Assembly: GCA_910578805.1 (NCBI GenBank) | Contig: CAJTRS010000018.1 | Coordinates: forward strand, 1 to 46,383 | Reading direction: 5' to 3' | DNA from: an uncultured Muribaculaceae bacterium | Lineage (GTDB): Bacteria > Bacteroidota > Bacteroidia > Bacteroidales > Muribaculaceae | DNA length: 46,383 bases | Shown here: positions 34,655 to 43,389 of the stretch, piece by piece | Layout of the letters: the number at the start of each line of letters is the position of its first letter | Position numbering within the stretch: position 1 is the first letter of the stretch | The notes under the pieces: generated by a model | What the model saw: the letters and a program-made list of their open reading frames with translations, nothing else | Told to the model about the DNA's origin: nothing | The model's database searches: none | Made by a program: the position numbers and the translations under genes

Positions 34655-35751
34655 CAGTCGTCGGATTTGGTGAGGTCAAGGACCACATTGTCCTTCTTGT
34701 TCTTCTCAACATACTGCTTGCGCAGGGGGTTGCGGTGAGCTTCGGAGTGATTATTCCGGTTACGCCACACATCTATGGCCATATATATGGCACTGCGCAT
34801 AGACTCTCCTGAAGCTTCCCACCGGCCCGCGATATCGTAGCCGGTGCCGTGGTCGGGCGATGTTCTCACATAAGGTAGTCCGGCCGTGAAATTGACTCCG
34901 GCGTCCATAGCTATGGTCTTGAACGGCGCCAGCCCCTGGTCATGATACATGGCGAGCACGCCGTCAAATTTGCCGTACATGCCTGCTCCGAAGAAACCGT
35001 CGGCCGCATAAGGTCCGAAACAGTTGATTTTCTCGGCGCGCGCGTCCTCAATGGCGGGAATTATATGTTCGGTCTCTTCCTTGCCGATCAGTCCGCCCTC
35101 TCCGCTGTGAGGATTGAGGGCAAGCACTGCTATACGAGGGTGCTGACGGCCGAAATCGCTCTCAAGTGCCGAATTGAACAATTTGATTTTATCCAATACG
35201 GCCTGACGCGTGATGGCTGGAGCCACCTCTGAGATAGGAGTATGTATGGTCACAAGCGCAACACGCAGAAATTCGTTACACAATATCATCAGAGCCTTGG
35301 CTCCGTCACCGAGCGACGATTCCAGATACTCCGTGTGACCCGGAAATGGGAAATGACCGCTGTGAATAGAGTGCTTGTTGATAGGAGCCGTGACCAGCAC
35401 ATCGATATCACCGGCACGCAAATCGGCCACTGCACGCTCCAGAGCCGCAAAAGCGGCCTCACCGGCCTCCTGAGTAGCCTGTCCGGGCTCGATTTTCACA
35501 CTCTCGCCCACCACATTGACTATGTTTATATGGTCGGCACGAACCTGTGACGGATCGGATATCTGATTGAGAGCCACCGGCTGCTGTCCGGAAGTTTTGG
35601 CATAATAGGCGGCGATCTTCGCCGATCCGTATATCACCGGCGTGCACAATTCCTGCATGCGCGGATCCTCGAGAGCCTTGAGTATCACTTCATAGCCGAT
35701 GCCGTTGGTATCGCCATGAGTTATACCCACCTTTATTTTTCTGTCTGACAT
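34654..35751 (-). CDS. pdxA: PdxA, 4-hydroxythreonine-4-phosphate dehydrogenase
   Basis: 365 aa. It oxidises 4-phosphohydroxy-threonine in the DXP-dependent pyridoxal-phosphate pathway; the product is used by PdxJ, also encoded in this window. Conserved features: KVGITHGDTNGIGYEVI at the N-terminus, VTAPINKHSIHSGHFPFPGHTEYL, NPHSGEGGLIGKEE, MYHDQGLAPFKT and TSPDHGTGYDIAG, supplying the metal-binding histidines. The ATG at 35751 is preferred to a GTG six codons earlier. It heads the inositol-lipid operon, an unusual pairing. Confidence 0.95.
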   Translation of the reverse strand: MSDRKIKVGITHGDTNGIGYEVILKALEDPRMQELCTPVIYGSAKIAAYYAKTSGQQPVALNQISDPSQVRADHINIVNVVGESVKIEPGQATQEAGEAAFAALERAVADLRAGDIDVLVTAPINKHSIHSGHFPFPGHTEYLESSLGDGAKALMILCNEFLRVALVTIHTPISEVAPAITRQAVLDKIKLFNSALESDFGRQHPRIAVLALNPHSGEGGLIGKEETEHIIPAIEDARAEKINCFGPYAADGFFGAGMYGKFDGVLAMYHDQGLAPFKTIAMDAGVNFTAGLPYVRTSPDHGTGYDIAGRWEASGESMRSAIYMAIDVWRNRNNHSEAHRNPLRKQYVEKNKKDNVVLDLTKSDD

Positions 35752-35822
35752 AACTTCTATATTTTTCACGACCTAATGACAGCCGCACTATTTTGTGCGA
35801 ATTTACTCATTTTTCCCAAACC

Positions 35823-35854
35823 GCAAGCTATTTTTTGACAGTTGAGACCACAAA
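35823..35854 (-). promoter_or_regulatory. Promoter candidate of pdxA operon
   Basis: On the minus strand TTTG (35851-35854), 20 bp, TAGCTTGC (35823-35830): perfect -33 box and spacing, weak -7 box (TAnnTT kept, last two bases differ). Initiation near 35816 would give a leader of about 65 nt. Confidence 0.4.
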
Positions 35855-35881
35855 TTGCGCACCTTGGCACAAAGCCACACA

Positions 35882-36820
35882 TCATTCCCGCCTATAATGC
35901 GTCTCTTCATCGATTATATGCAGAGCATTTCGGCGCAGACCGTCCAGTTTTGTGCGCTTTATAGCCGAATGACTGAACACTTCGGAAAATTCCTGCCGCG
36001 ACATCTGCGCGGCACTCCGAACCGTTACAGCCATCACGGCCGGCCTTGGTTTCAGACCATCGATCACACACCGGACCGGTGAAGAATTATGCGGACATAC
36101 CTCACCGCATATATCACACCCGTAAAGCCGGCCGTGCAGGCGGGTGCCAGAATCGAATTCGCCACGGTGCTCTATGGTGAGGTACGACAGGCAGCGGCGG
36201 GCATCAACGGTGCCGTCGCCGCGCAAAGCTCCGGCCGGACATGCATTTATACATTTGCGGCATCTGCCGCACTCCATCGGGGCATACCGCTGTTCTGACG
36301 GCTTTATGCGGGCTGTGGTCACAATCTCTCCGAGAAAAAAATATGAACCCGCACCGGGTATGATAAGATGACCGTTAAGCCCCGTGAATCCCAGCCCCGA
36401 CTTTACCGCCCAATACCGCTCGCGCAAAGGCGCCGTATCCACACACACGCGGGTCTCCGCACCGGAAATCGAACGTAGAGCGGCAGCTACATTTTCAAGA
36501 CGTTCCCGCAAAACCTCGTGATAATCACGTCCGAGGGCGTACGAAGCAATTCCGGGGTGCGTTTCAGACGATCTGTAGGCAAACGCGCAACTGATCACAG
36601 ACCTTGCTCCGTCAAGCAACAGAGCCGGATCACGGCGCACATCGGGATAACGCTCCATATATTGCATACCGCCGTTACACCCCGATGAAATCCAGTTGTC
36701 ATACAGCCGCATATCCTCCGGCGATACCGGAGAAACCTCCGACACTCCGTAGGCATACACACCAGCCTCGGAAAATACACCCGGGGGAACTTCAATCCAT
36801 GGGGATAGTCCGGAACTCAT
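35882..36820 (-). CDS. queG: QueG, epoxyqueuosine reductase
   Basis: 312 aa. It performs the last step of queuosine biosynthesis, reducing epoxyqueuosine in tRNA, with cobalamin and two 4Fe-4S clusters. CVDTAPLRERYWAVKSGLGFTGLNGHLI carries the catalytic Asp; CGRCRKCINACPAGA and CDICGEVCPHN hold the cluster cysteines. The N-terminal MQYMERYPDVRRDPALLLDGARSVISCAFAY is typical. The ATG at 36820 lies two codons inside a possible GTG start and overlaps the polysaccharide deacetylase gene by 29 bp, so the two are coupled. Confidence 0.94.
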   Translation of the reverse strand: MSSGLSPWIEVPPGVFSEAGVYAYGVSEVSPVSPEDMRLYDNWISSGCNGGMQYMERYPDVRRDPALLLDGARSVISCAFAYRSSETHPGIASYALGRDYHEVLRERLENVAAALRSISGAETRVCVDTAPLRERYWAVKSGLGFTGLNGHLIIPGAGSYFFLGEIVTTARIKPSEQRYAPMECGRCRKCINACPAGALRGDGTVDARRCLSYLTIEHRGEFDSGTRLHGRLYGCDICGEVCPHNSSPVRCVIDGLKPRPAVMAVTVRSAAQMSRQEFSEVFSHSAIKRTKLDGLRRNALHIIDEETHYRRE

Positions 36821-37412
36821 AGCCACGTGATTTCAACCATTCAATAGCCGCCGGGAGAGCCGCTTTCATGTTTTTCTCTGCCTTCAGCGAATCATGAAAC
36901 ACTATTATAGACCCGTTTCGGGTGAAGCGTTTGACATTGCGGAGCACTCTCTCCGGTGAGAGTTTGCTGTTGTAGTCACGCGTCACAAGGTCATACATCA
37001 CTATGTTGTAACGGTTTTTTATGGCAGCAGCCTGCTTCCATCGCAGCAATCCGTGAGGCGGGCGAAACAGGGGGCTGTCAATCATATAGTCAGCCATGGT
37101 AATATCTCTCATATACCGCCATGAGGTCACTTTCATGCCTTGCAGATGATGCATGGTATGGTTGCCCCAGCTGTGGCCGCGCCGCCTTATCTCATCAAAG
37201 AGCGACGGATTGCGGCGCACATTGTCGCCCACGAGAAAAAATGTGGCTTTCACGCCGTAACTGTCAAGTGTATCCAGCACCCAGGGGGTAACCTCAGGTA
37301 CCGGTCCGTCGTCAAATGTAAGATAGATGACTTTGCGGTTCTTATGCTTGATGCGCCAGAGCGCCTCGGGAAATAGCAACCGGTAGATCAGTGGTGGCCG
37401 TTCGATCAGCAT
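36792..37412 (-). CDS. Polysaccharide deacetylase (NodB-like)
   Basis: 206 aa. NodB homology domain: YLTFDDGPVPEVTP (motif 1, catalytic Asp pair, about residues 30-43), HSWGNHTMHH (motif 2, metal-binding His), RPPHGLLRW (motif 3) and IVFHDSL near the end. It deacetylates N-acetylated sugars, for example in peptidoglycan or a surface polysaccharide. No cleavable signal peptide is clear, but LIYRLLFPEALW near the start is hydrophobic. It lies 38 bp after the DUF2723 gene. Confidence 0.9.
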   Translation of the reverse strand: MLIERPPLIYRLLFPEALWRIKHKNRKVIYLTFDDGPVPEVTPWVLDTLDSYGVKATFFLVGDNVRRNPSLFDEIRRRGHSWGNHTMHHLQGMKVTSWRYMRDITMADYMIDSPLFRPPHGLLRWKQAAAIKNRYNIVMYDLVTRDYNSKLSPERVLRNVKRFTRNGSIIVFHDSLKAEKNMKAALPAAIEWLKSRGYEFRTIPMD

Positions 37413-37450
37413 CGCGTACTATGGACAGTTTTTCATCAGATTTGCACGTG

Positions 37451-40400
37451 TCAGCCGTTGGAGCCGCTTTCCTGCTTCATCTGCCTTTCATAGATACTGT
37501 ATTGGCGGTTCATATTCACATGGCGTCCCTCGAGCTTGTCAAGCACGGCATCAAGCTGAGCGTTGACATGCGCTTCGGGATTGGCTTCCGAACTGTAGTA
37601 CTGACCGAGGAAGTCACCGTAGGCATTGATCAGATTGAGGAATACATATCCGTCAATATGACGGTCACGTATATCGAGTGTGGAATATTTATCGGCCGGA
37701 AGCGACTGCATATACACCACATAACCCGCCAGACGGTCTATTTCGTCCTCATACATCTGTTTGGCTGTCTCAAGGTCCTCTTTGCTGTCAAGAGCAACAC
37801 CGAGCGATGCGTAGAGTGAAGCCATATCTTCGGCGAAGAACAGCTGATAAGGTGCCGCGGCCACAGGAAGCTTCTCCCTGATCAGACCGAGAATCTCCTG
37901 CGATTTTTGCAGATAGTCCACAGCCTCACCATTGATGGAATCCTTCTTGGCTGCCTCCATATCGGGTTGCTGGTGGATAAGATTAAGACGATCCACACCA
38001 TTGTTGTAGAGTTCTTCTGCAAGATTCATCAGAGCCACGCGGTTGGTATTGACCATCTGACGCACCGTCTCGTCAAGATATATGTCATCGGACGAGCTGA
38101 TATTGTCAAGACCGCCCCAACGGAACCGCTCGGTCACATTCCGGTACATCTTATCGACATCTACACCCTGACGGCCGCGGTTGGCTTCGCCGTAGAGCAT
38201 CGGAGTGACTTCGTAGGCCAGACCGGTGGCGCGCATAAACGGCGTCAGCCCCAGATAGTATTCATCGGGCACCGTCATGGCGAAATACACCGGACGGTGC
38301 CAGCCATCGGCGGCCGACTGTGATATTATATCCATAGACATCAGAGTATTGAGACCGTAAGCCGACGGACGGCGACCCGACACCGGATATATGGCCTCCT
38401 CGGCTTTCCCGATCTCCTCGGGAGTAAAGTGGCCGGCACGCGCAAGCGCCGCAGAATCAGTGGGTATGTACCAATCGACATATTTCATTTCGGGCAAACG
38501 GTATGTGGCATTGTAGGCTTCAGGAGAGAATGCATGACGCAAGGCCTCGCGCACATCTACCACCTCCTCCGACGGGTCTATCACATAAGCGGCCACCATG
38601 CGGCTGTAGGCATAATCCTCCGGGGAAGTCTGGAACTTTATGCCGGGAGCATCGTAACTCTGGCGGCGAAGCTGGTCTATGTACCAGTCGGTTGACAGAT
38701 ATGACAGATTGACCACCTTGACATCTGTGCGCACACCCTCCACTTCCTGGGCATACCACAGAGGGAATGTGTCATTATCACCGTTGGTAAATATGATAGC
38801 GTTGTCATCAAGGCTGTTAAGATAGTTCATTCCGTAGTCACGGGCTGTGTATCGTCCGGACCGGTCATGGTCGTCCCACGTCTGTGACACCACCTGCAGA
38901 GGCACTATCACTCCCACTACGGCAGCGACCACGGCCGCCGTGAGCCACTTGCGGTACATGGGCGACTTCTCCTCGGGAGTGTCTCCGCTCTCGCCACGAA
39001 GCGGTTTCTTGGCTATCAGATTTATTACCAGACGCCACAAGGCGGCGACGCCGATACCGACCCATATGGCATAGGCGTAGAACGAACCGGCAAACGCATA
39101 GTCGCGCTCACGAGGTTGTCCCGGGGTCTGGTTAAGATATATCACAATCGCGATACCGGTCATAAAGAACAGGAAGAATATGACCCAGAACTGTTCTATG
39201 CCTCGTTTTGACACAAAGGCCTGCCATACCAGTCCGAGCAGTCCGAGCAGCAACGGAAGCATGAAGAACACATTATGTCCGGGATTGTCACTGCCCATTT
39301 CGGCAGGCAGAAGCGACTGATCGCCCAGACGGGGATTGTCGATAAACGGTATTCCGCTGATCCAGTTTCCGCGGTTGGCTTCGCCGTTGCCCTGAATATC
39401 ATTCTGACGTCCGGCAAAATTCCACATGAAGTAGCGCCAGTACATGTGATTGAACTGGTAATTCATGAAATAGCTGAAATGGTCGGCAAACGTGGGTTTG
39501 GGCAGAGAGGCCGTCTTCTGTAGCCCGCCACGCATGTATTCACGCATAAGGGGATCGGAATAAAGGGCATCGCTGAACGTATATACCGTGTCGGTCACGG
39601 CATTGCTGAGCATGGTTTCATTTTTCCATGTATCGTAATCCGTGCCTATCCACTGGCAATACTCCTTTTTCTTGTCGCTGCTGTACATGCGGGGGAACAA
39701 GCCATTGAGTGCAGGCGTCATTCGGGCTTTACGCTTTGCCTCCGGGCTCACCGAGACATAACGGTCGGCGACACCGGCACTATCCTTCACCATCTTATAA
39801 ACCTCGCTTCCGGCCTCTTCGAGCACCGGCCGCACTATGAGCGATGATTTGCCGTCTTTATCCTTGTTTATAAGCAATTCCTGCACCGATACCGACTCCA
39901 TGGTCTCGCCATAGATAAGCGGACGGTCTCCGTACTGCTCGCGATTGAGATATGAGCTGAGGGCAAACACATTGTCGGGAGCATTCTGGTTCATGGGTGT
40001 GTGAGCCGACGAGCGTATAAGCAGCAACGCATAGGAAGAGTAACCGACAAATATAACCAGCACACTAAGAGCCACAATATTAAGCACCCTTATCGGCAAA
40101 CGTTTGGTAAGGAACATATAGGCCGACAAAGCCATCAGCAACAGCACCGGAATCACCAATGAACTGCCGATGAACAACACACCTGACAGCAACATGCTCA
40201 GCACAAACGAAACCCTGATGAGCATGGGCGATTTCTGCCGGTAAAGATTATAGACGGTCCATACCATGCACAGAATGAAAATAGCCGTATATATGAGCAC
40301 ACCGCTGTTGTAAGGCATAGAACATACATTGACAAAAAACAGCTCGAAGTACTGGGCTATCTCCACAAATCCGGGCACAAGACCGTAAAGGATAAGCCCC

Positions 40401-41092
40401 ACGAGTACAAACGATATGCCTAAGGCCAGTAAAGCACCCTTGAGCGTGCTTTCCTTGCTTTTCTTGAAATAATACACCAGCACAATGGCGGGGATACAGA
40501 GCAGATTGAGCAGATGCACGGCCACGGATATTCCTATCACATAGGCTATGAGTACAAGATATTTGTCGCTATGTGGCTGAGATGCACGATTTTCCCACTT
40601 AAGAATGAGCCAGAAAACCAATGCCGTACAGAACGAAGAGAATGCATATACCTCACCTTCCACGGCCGAAAACCAGAAAGTATCGCTCCAGGCATACATA
40701 AGCGCGCCACAGATACCCGATGCAAATATGACGACCATCTTAACCGGGCTTACCGACACCGCATCATCGTCCACTATCAGTTTCTTCACCAAATGTGTTA
40801 TGGTCCAGAACAGCAACAATATGGTGGCGGCACTCAGAAGTCCTGACATCATATTGACCATGAAGGCCACCTTTGTCACGTCGCCGAAAGCAAAATTGGC
40901 GAAAAAGCGTGCCGTAAGCATGAATATCGGGTTGCCCGGCGGGTGTCCGACTTCAAGTTTGAATCCTTGGGTGATAAACTCCGGACAATCCCAGAAACTG
41001 GCTGTGGGCTCAAGAGTGAGCAGATAAGTCACGGCCGCTACGAGAAAGCAGAACCAACCGAGCGAATTGTTGATAAGGTTATACCTTTTCAT
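37451..41092 (-). CDS. DUF2723 multi-pass membrane protein (GT-C-like, TMEM260 family)
   Basis: 1213 aa. The N-terminal half has about ten membrane helices; a first-loop TASFWDCPEFITQGFKLEVGHPPGNPIF carries acidic residues D35 and E38, where GT-C glycosyltransferases keep their catalytic acid. A second membrane block (about residues 610-740) contains NQTPGQPRERDYAFAGSFYAYAIWVG. The C-terminal part is soluble with LDDNAIIFTNGDNDTFPLWYAQEVEGVR and helical repeats. DUF2723 is almost universal in Bacteroidota and is related to the eukaryotic O-mannosyltransferase TMEM260; a role in protein or surface glycosylation is inferred. Confidence 0.88.
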   Translation of the reverse strand: MKRYNLINNSLGWFCFLVAAVTYLLTLEPTASFWDCPEFITQGFKLEVGHPPGNPIFMLTARFFANFAFGDVTKVAFMVNMMSGLLSAATILLLFWTITHLVKKLIVDDDAVSVSPVKMVVIFASGICGALMYAWSDTFWFSAVEGEVYAFSSFCTALVFWLILKWENRASQPHSDKYLVLIAYVIGISVAVHLLNLLCIPAIVLVYYFKKSKESTLKGALLALGISFVLVGLILYGLVPGFVEIAQYFELFFVNVCSMPYNSGVLIYTAIFILCMVWTVYNLYRQKSPMLIRVSFVLSMLLSGVLFIGSSLVIPVLLLMALSAYMFLTKRLPIRVLNIVALSVLVIFVGYSSYALLLIRSSAHTPMNQNAPDNVFALSSYLNREQYGDRPLIYGETMESVSVQELLINKDKDGKSSLIVRPVLEEAGSEVYKMVKDSAGVADRYVSVSPEAKRKARMTPALNGLFPRMYSSDKKKEYCQWIGTDYDTWKNETMLSNAVTDTVYTFSDALYSDPLMREYMRGGLQKTASLPKPTFADHFSYFMNYQFNHMYWRYFMWNFAGRQNDIQGNGEANRGNWISGIPFIDNPRLGDQSLLPAEMGSDNPGHNVFFMLPLLLGLLGLVWQAFVSKRGIEQFWVIFFLFFMTGIAIVIYLNQTPGQPRERDYAFAGSFYAYAIWVGIGVAALWRLVINLIAKKPLRGESGDTPEEKSPMYRKWLTAAVVAAVVGVIVPLQVVSQTWDDHDRSGRYTARDYGMNYLNSLDDNAIIFTNGDNDTFPLWYAQEVEGVRTDVKVVNLSYLSTDWYIDQLRRQSYDAPGIKFQTSPEDYAYSRMVAAYVIDPSEEVVDVREALRHAFSPEAYNATYRLPEMKYVDWYIPTDSAALARAGHFTPEEIGKAEEAIYPVSGRRPSAYGLNTLMSMDIISQSAADGWHRPVYFAMTVPDEYYLGLTPFMRATGLAYEVTPMLYGEANRGRQGVDVDKMYRNVTERFRWGGLDNISSSDDIYLDETVRQMVNTNRVALMNLAEELYNNGVDRLNLIHQQPDMEAAKKDSINGEAVDYLQKSQEILGLIREKLPVAAAPYQLFFAEDMASLYASLGVALDSKEDLETAKQMYEDEIDRLAGYVVYMQSLPADKYSTLDIRDRHIDGYVFLNLINAYGDFLGQYYSSEANPEAHVNAQLDAVLDKLEGRHVNMNRQYSIYERQMKQESGSNG

Positions 41093-41134
41093 GCCGAAAT
41101 ATGTGATTTTTTATGTTGTTTTTAAGCGTAGGCG

Positions 41135-41142
41135 CAAAGTTA
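41135..41142 (-). promoter_or_regulatory. -7 box upstream of the DUF2723 gene
   Basis: TAACTTTG on the minus strand fully matches TAnnTTTG; no good -33 box at 19-20 bp. Initiation near 41128 would leave about 36 nt before the ATG. Confidence 0.5.
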
Positions 41143-41190
41143 GCGTTTTTGCTCCTTAATCACACCATTTGGCCGTTAATATATGTGTAA

Positions 41191-41919
41191 TTATCGCAAC
41201 ACAGGCCACTTGTAACTGTTGACCGAAGCCCTGAGAACCCGTTCACGCCCTCCGCAATAACTGTTGCACAAAGCATGAAATGCGGGCGAATGGTTCATCT
41301 CCGACAGATGGGCAAGCTCATGACACACAATATAGTCACGCAATTCCAAAGGCAGAAACACAAGCATATACGACAAGGTTATCACCCCCGATGAGCTGCA
41401 TGTACCGAGTGTGCGCTTTCCGCGTCCGATCCGCCACCCTGACGGATAGGCCCCAAGTTCCGAGGCAATACGACTCGCGCGCGGCAACAATATACGGGCG
41501 GCCAGTGACGACGCCACCCGACACATCATACCGCTTATGGCTTCAACGGCACCGGACGAGAGCATATCCACCCCCTGCCCTACCGCCACCACAGCCTCTC
41601 CGTCCGCATAATGTACCTTCACCGAACTCCGCAGAGACTCCGAGGCGGCTATACGGAATCTTATTCCGTCACATTCTATGATCTGGCCGATACTGTATGA
41701 CAATGCAGGAAGAGGTGCATCGCCCATACGTTCAAGCAACCTCCTTACTGCCGACATGGCCTCATCGACACCGATGCCGCGCGGCACACTCACGTCTATC
41801 CTGCCTGCGGACTTACGGCGTGCCGTGATATTCCGGGCATTGGCCCGCGGCGTCACCACCACGACACCGTAACGGGCGTCATCAAACACCAGTGTCGATA
41901 TGATCCGCGCGGACCTCAC
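41191..41919 (-). CDS. YgjP-like zinc metalloprotease domain protein
   Basis: 242 aa. The C-terminal part reads LRDYIVCHELAHLSEMNHSPAFH (about residues 195-217), an HExxH zinc motif with a third His in the WLM/YgjP arrangement, preceded by GKRTLGTCSSSGVITLSYMLVFLP, the family's strand block. The N-terminal ISVPRGIGVDEA-type region is also typical. The start is GTG at 41919, one base after the nadK stop; the next Met is about 54 residues in, too late to keep the N-terminal region. Substrate unknown. Confidence 0.85.
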   Translation of the reverse strand: MRSARIISTLVFDDARYGVVVVTPRANARNITARRKSAGRIDVSVPRGIGVDEAMSAVRRLLERMGDAPLPALSYSIGQIIECDGIRFRIAASESLRSSVKVHYADGEAVVAVGQGVDMLSSGAVEAISGMMCRVASSLAARILLPRASRIASELGAYPSGWRIGRGKRTLGTCSSSGVITLSYMLVFLPLELRDYIVCHELAHLSEMNHSPAFHALCNSYCGGRERVLRASVNSYKWPVLR

Positions 41920-41920
41920 C

Positions 41921-42805
41921 TTACATTCCGTCCATGCCCCAGAGCAACTTATGCCTCAGGGTATCCACAAAATTATGATTCTTATGTATCACCACATTCA
42001 CCACATAGGGGGCCTTCACCAACTGAAGACGCGTCTCTATAGGCAACGTCACCGACTTTCCGTCGATACTCAGCAGAAACGAAGCCGACCGCGACTCTGT
42101 GGCCACATCTATCACCACATTATCAGGAAGCACAAGCGGTCTCATGTTAAGCGAGTGGGGAGCTATGGGCGATATAATCCAGTCACCGGCCGTAGGAGCC
42201 ACCACCGGACCGCCCACAGACAAATTATAACCGGTAGAACCCGTGGGGGTTGACACAATAAGACCGTCGCTGCGAAATGACGCCAAAGGCTTGCCGTTTA
42301 GCTTTGTCCGTACGGTAATCATCGATGCGGTGTGCTGCTTGAGAATAGCGACCTCATTAAGAGCATAGGGTCTCGCCGGCAACAGATCGGAATCCGACAG
42401 CACCTCTATCACCGATCTCGGCTCTATATCGAAATAATCGTCGATTATCTCGTCGATAATTCCGGAAGCATCGGTCAGATCAGCCGCGGCAAGATATCCG
42501 AGATGGCCTGAATTAATGCCCATGATAGGTATCTCGCGGTAACCTACGCGGTTGGCGGTGGTGAGAAACGAACCGTCACCGCCTATGCTCAGCACCATAT
42601 CGGCACACACATCATCGTCGGCCTCCAAAATATCTATCTGCATTCGTGGCACACGTATTACCCGGTGCAGGAAATCGAAATAGCGTCGGTCCATGACCAC
42701 ACTTATTTCATGCGGCGATTTGGCTGCCAATAAGTCAAAAAATGTCTGGAGACTGTCAAAATTGGTTTTCTGACTCTTGTTTCCAAATATGGCTATGCGC
42801 TTCAT
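41921..42805 (-). CDS. nadK: NAD kinase
   Basis: 294 aa. It phosphorylates NAD to NADP in the cytosol. The GGDGSFL motif (about residues 74-80) with catalytic Asp, INSGHLGYLA, the ALNEVAI motif and DGLIVSTPTGSTGYNLSVGGPVV are all present, with the C-terminal beta-strand block IAPHSLNMRPLVLPDN. The ATG at 42805 is unambiguous. It is followed at once by the metalloprotease gene and preceded by the CBS-less remnant. Confidence 0.96.
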   Translation of the reverse strand: MKRIAIFGNKSQKTNFDSLQTFFDLLAAKSPHEISVVMDRRYFDFLHRVIRVPRMQIDILEADDDVCADMVLSIGGDGSFLTTANRVGYREIPIMGINSGHLGYLAAADLTDASGIIDEIIDDYFDIEPRSVIEVLSDSDLLPARPYALNEVAILKQHTASMITVRTKLNGKPLASFRSDGLIVSTPTGSTGYNLSVGGPVVAPTAGDWIISPIAPHSLNMRPLVLPDNVVIDVATESRSASFLLSIDGKSVTLPIETRLQLVKAPYVVNVVIHKNHNFVDTLRHKLLWGMDGM

Positions 42806-42860
42806 GTGATGTTATTTGTATGGTTTATCGGCTTCGGTAACAGAATGATGACTTGGCTGC

Positions 42861-43292
42861 TCAGACATCTATATGAGCCATAAGCTCACCTATACGCGAG
42901 CGGGTGGTATCAAGATCGCGGTCCATTCCACCCCTAATGGAAATCACCTCGAATCCATATCGCTCGAGCGAACGGGCCACACTGCCGCCATTGCGGTGAC
43001 TCACGCGGATATCCACCGACACATTCCCGGCCGATGCCGGACGGGAAGTCACATTCATATTGAGCAGATGGGCTTCGGCGTCCTCCACCGCACGGGCTAT
43101 GAGAGAGGCGCTGAAATCATCGCGGCGACACTCCACCGTAAGTTCACAACTGTCGGGCACCGGAGGAAACAGTCGGTCTTCGGAGTGATAAAGACCGGAC
43201 GATGTCAACGGTACCGAATCTTCAAACAATATGATATCTTTTGAACTCAAACTTTTTAAAATCCGATTATTTCTCCCTAAATTTGCACTCAC
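42861..43292 (-). CDS. Short protein resembling the C-terminal domain of a CBS-domain (AcuB-like) protein
   Basis: 143 aa as drawn. The block ECRRDDFSASLIARAVEDAEAHLLNMNVTSRPASAGNVSVDIRVS and SLERYGFEV is an ACT-like domain that in related Bacteroidota closes an about 215-aa protein carrying two CBS domains. The CBS part is absent, and pdxJ lies only 97 bp away in the other direction, so this looks like an N-terminal deletion. No ATG exists in frame near the start; translation may begin at GTG 43292 or an internal TTG. It could be a functional stand-alone domain or a decaying gene. Confidence 0.6.
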   Translation of the reverse strand: MSANLGRNNRILKSLSSKDIILFEDSVPLTSSGLYHSEDRLFPPVPDSCELTVECRRDDFSASLIARAVEDAEAHLLNMNVTSRPASAGNVSVDIRVSHRNGGSVARSLERYGFEVISIRGGMDRDLDTTRSRIGELMAHIDV

Positions 43293-43315
43293 GCAATGAC
43301 ATTGGGCAAATTTAG
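43277..43315. promoter_or_regulatory. Symmetric divergent promoter/operator between pdxJ and the nadK group
   Basis: A perfect 10-bp inverted repeat, CTAAATTTGC (43277-43286) and GCAAATTTAG (43306-43315), with a 19-bp spacer. Each arm contains TAAATTTG, a full -7 box: the left one reads towards pdxJ, the right one towards the CBS-less gene. Minus-strand initiation near 43302 would start just before the GTG at 43292. Left-arm -33 is TTTT at 20 bp. Confidence 0.6.
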
Positions 43316-43389
43316 CAATTATATTTCACATAACAGCTAAAAAACTAACGCCCGACATCTAAGCATTGTTGTATTTTAAACTAAAAGGA

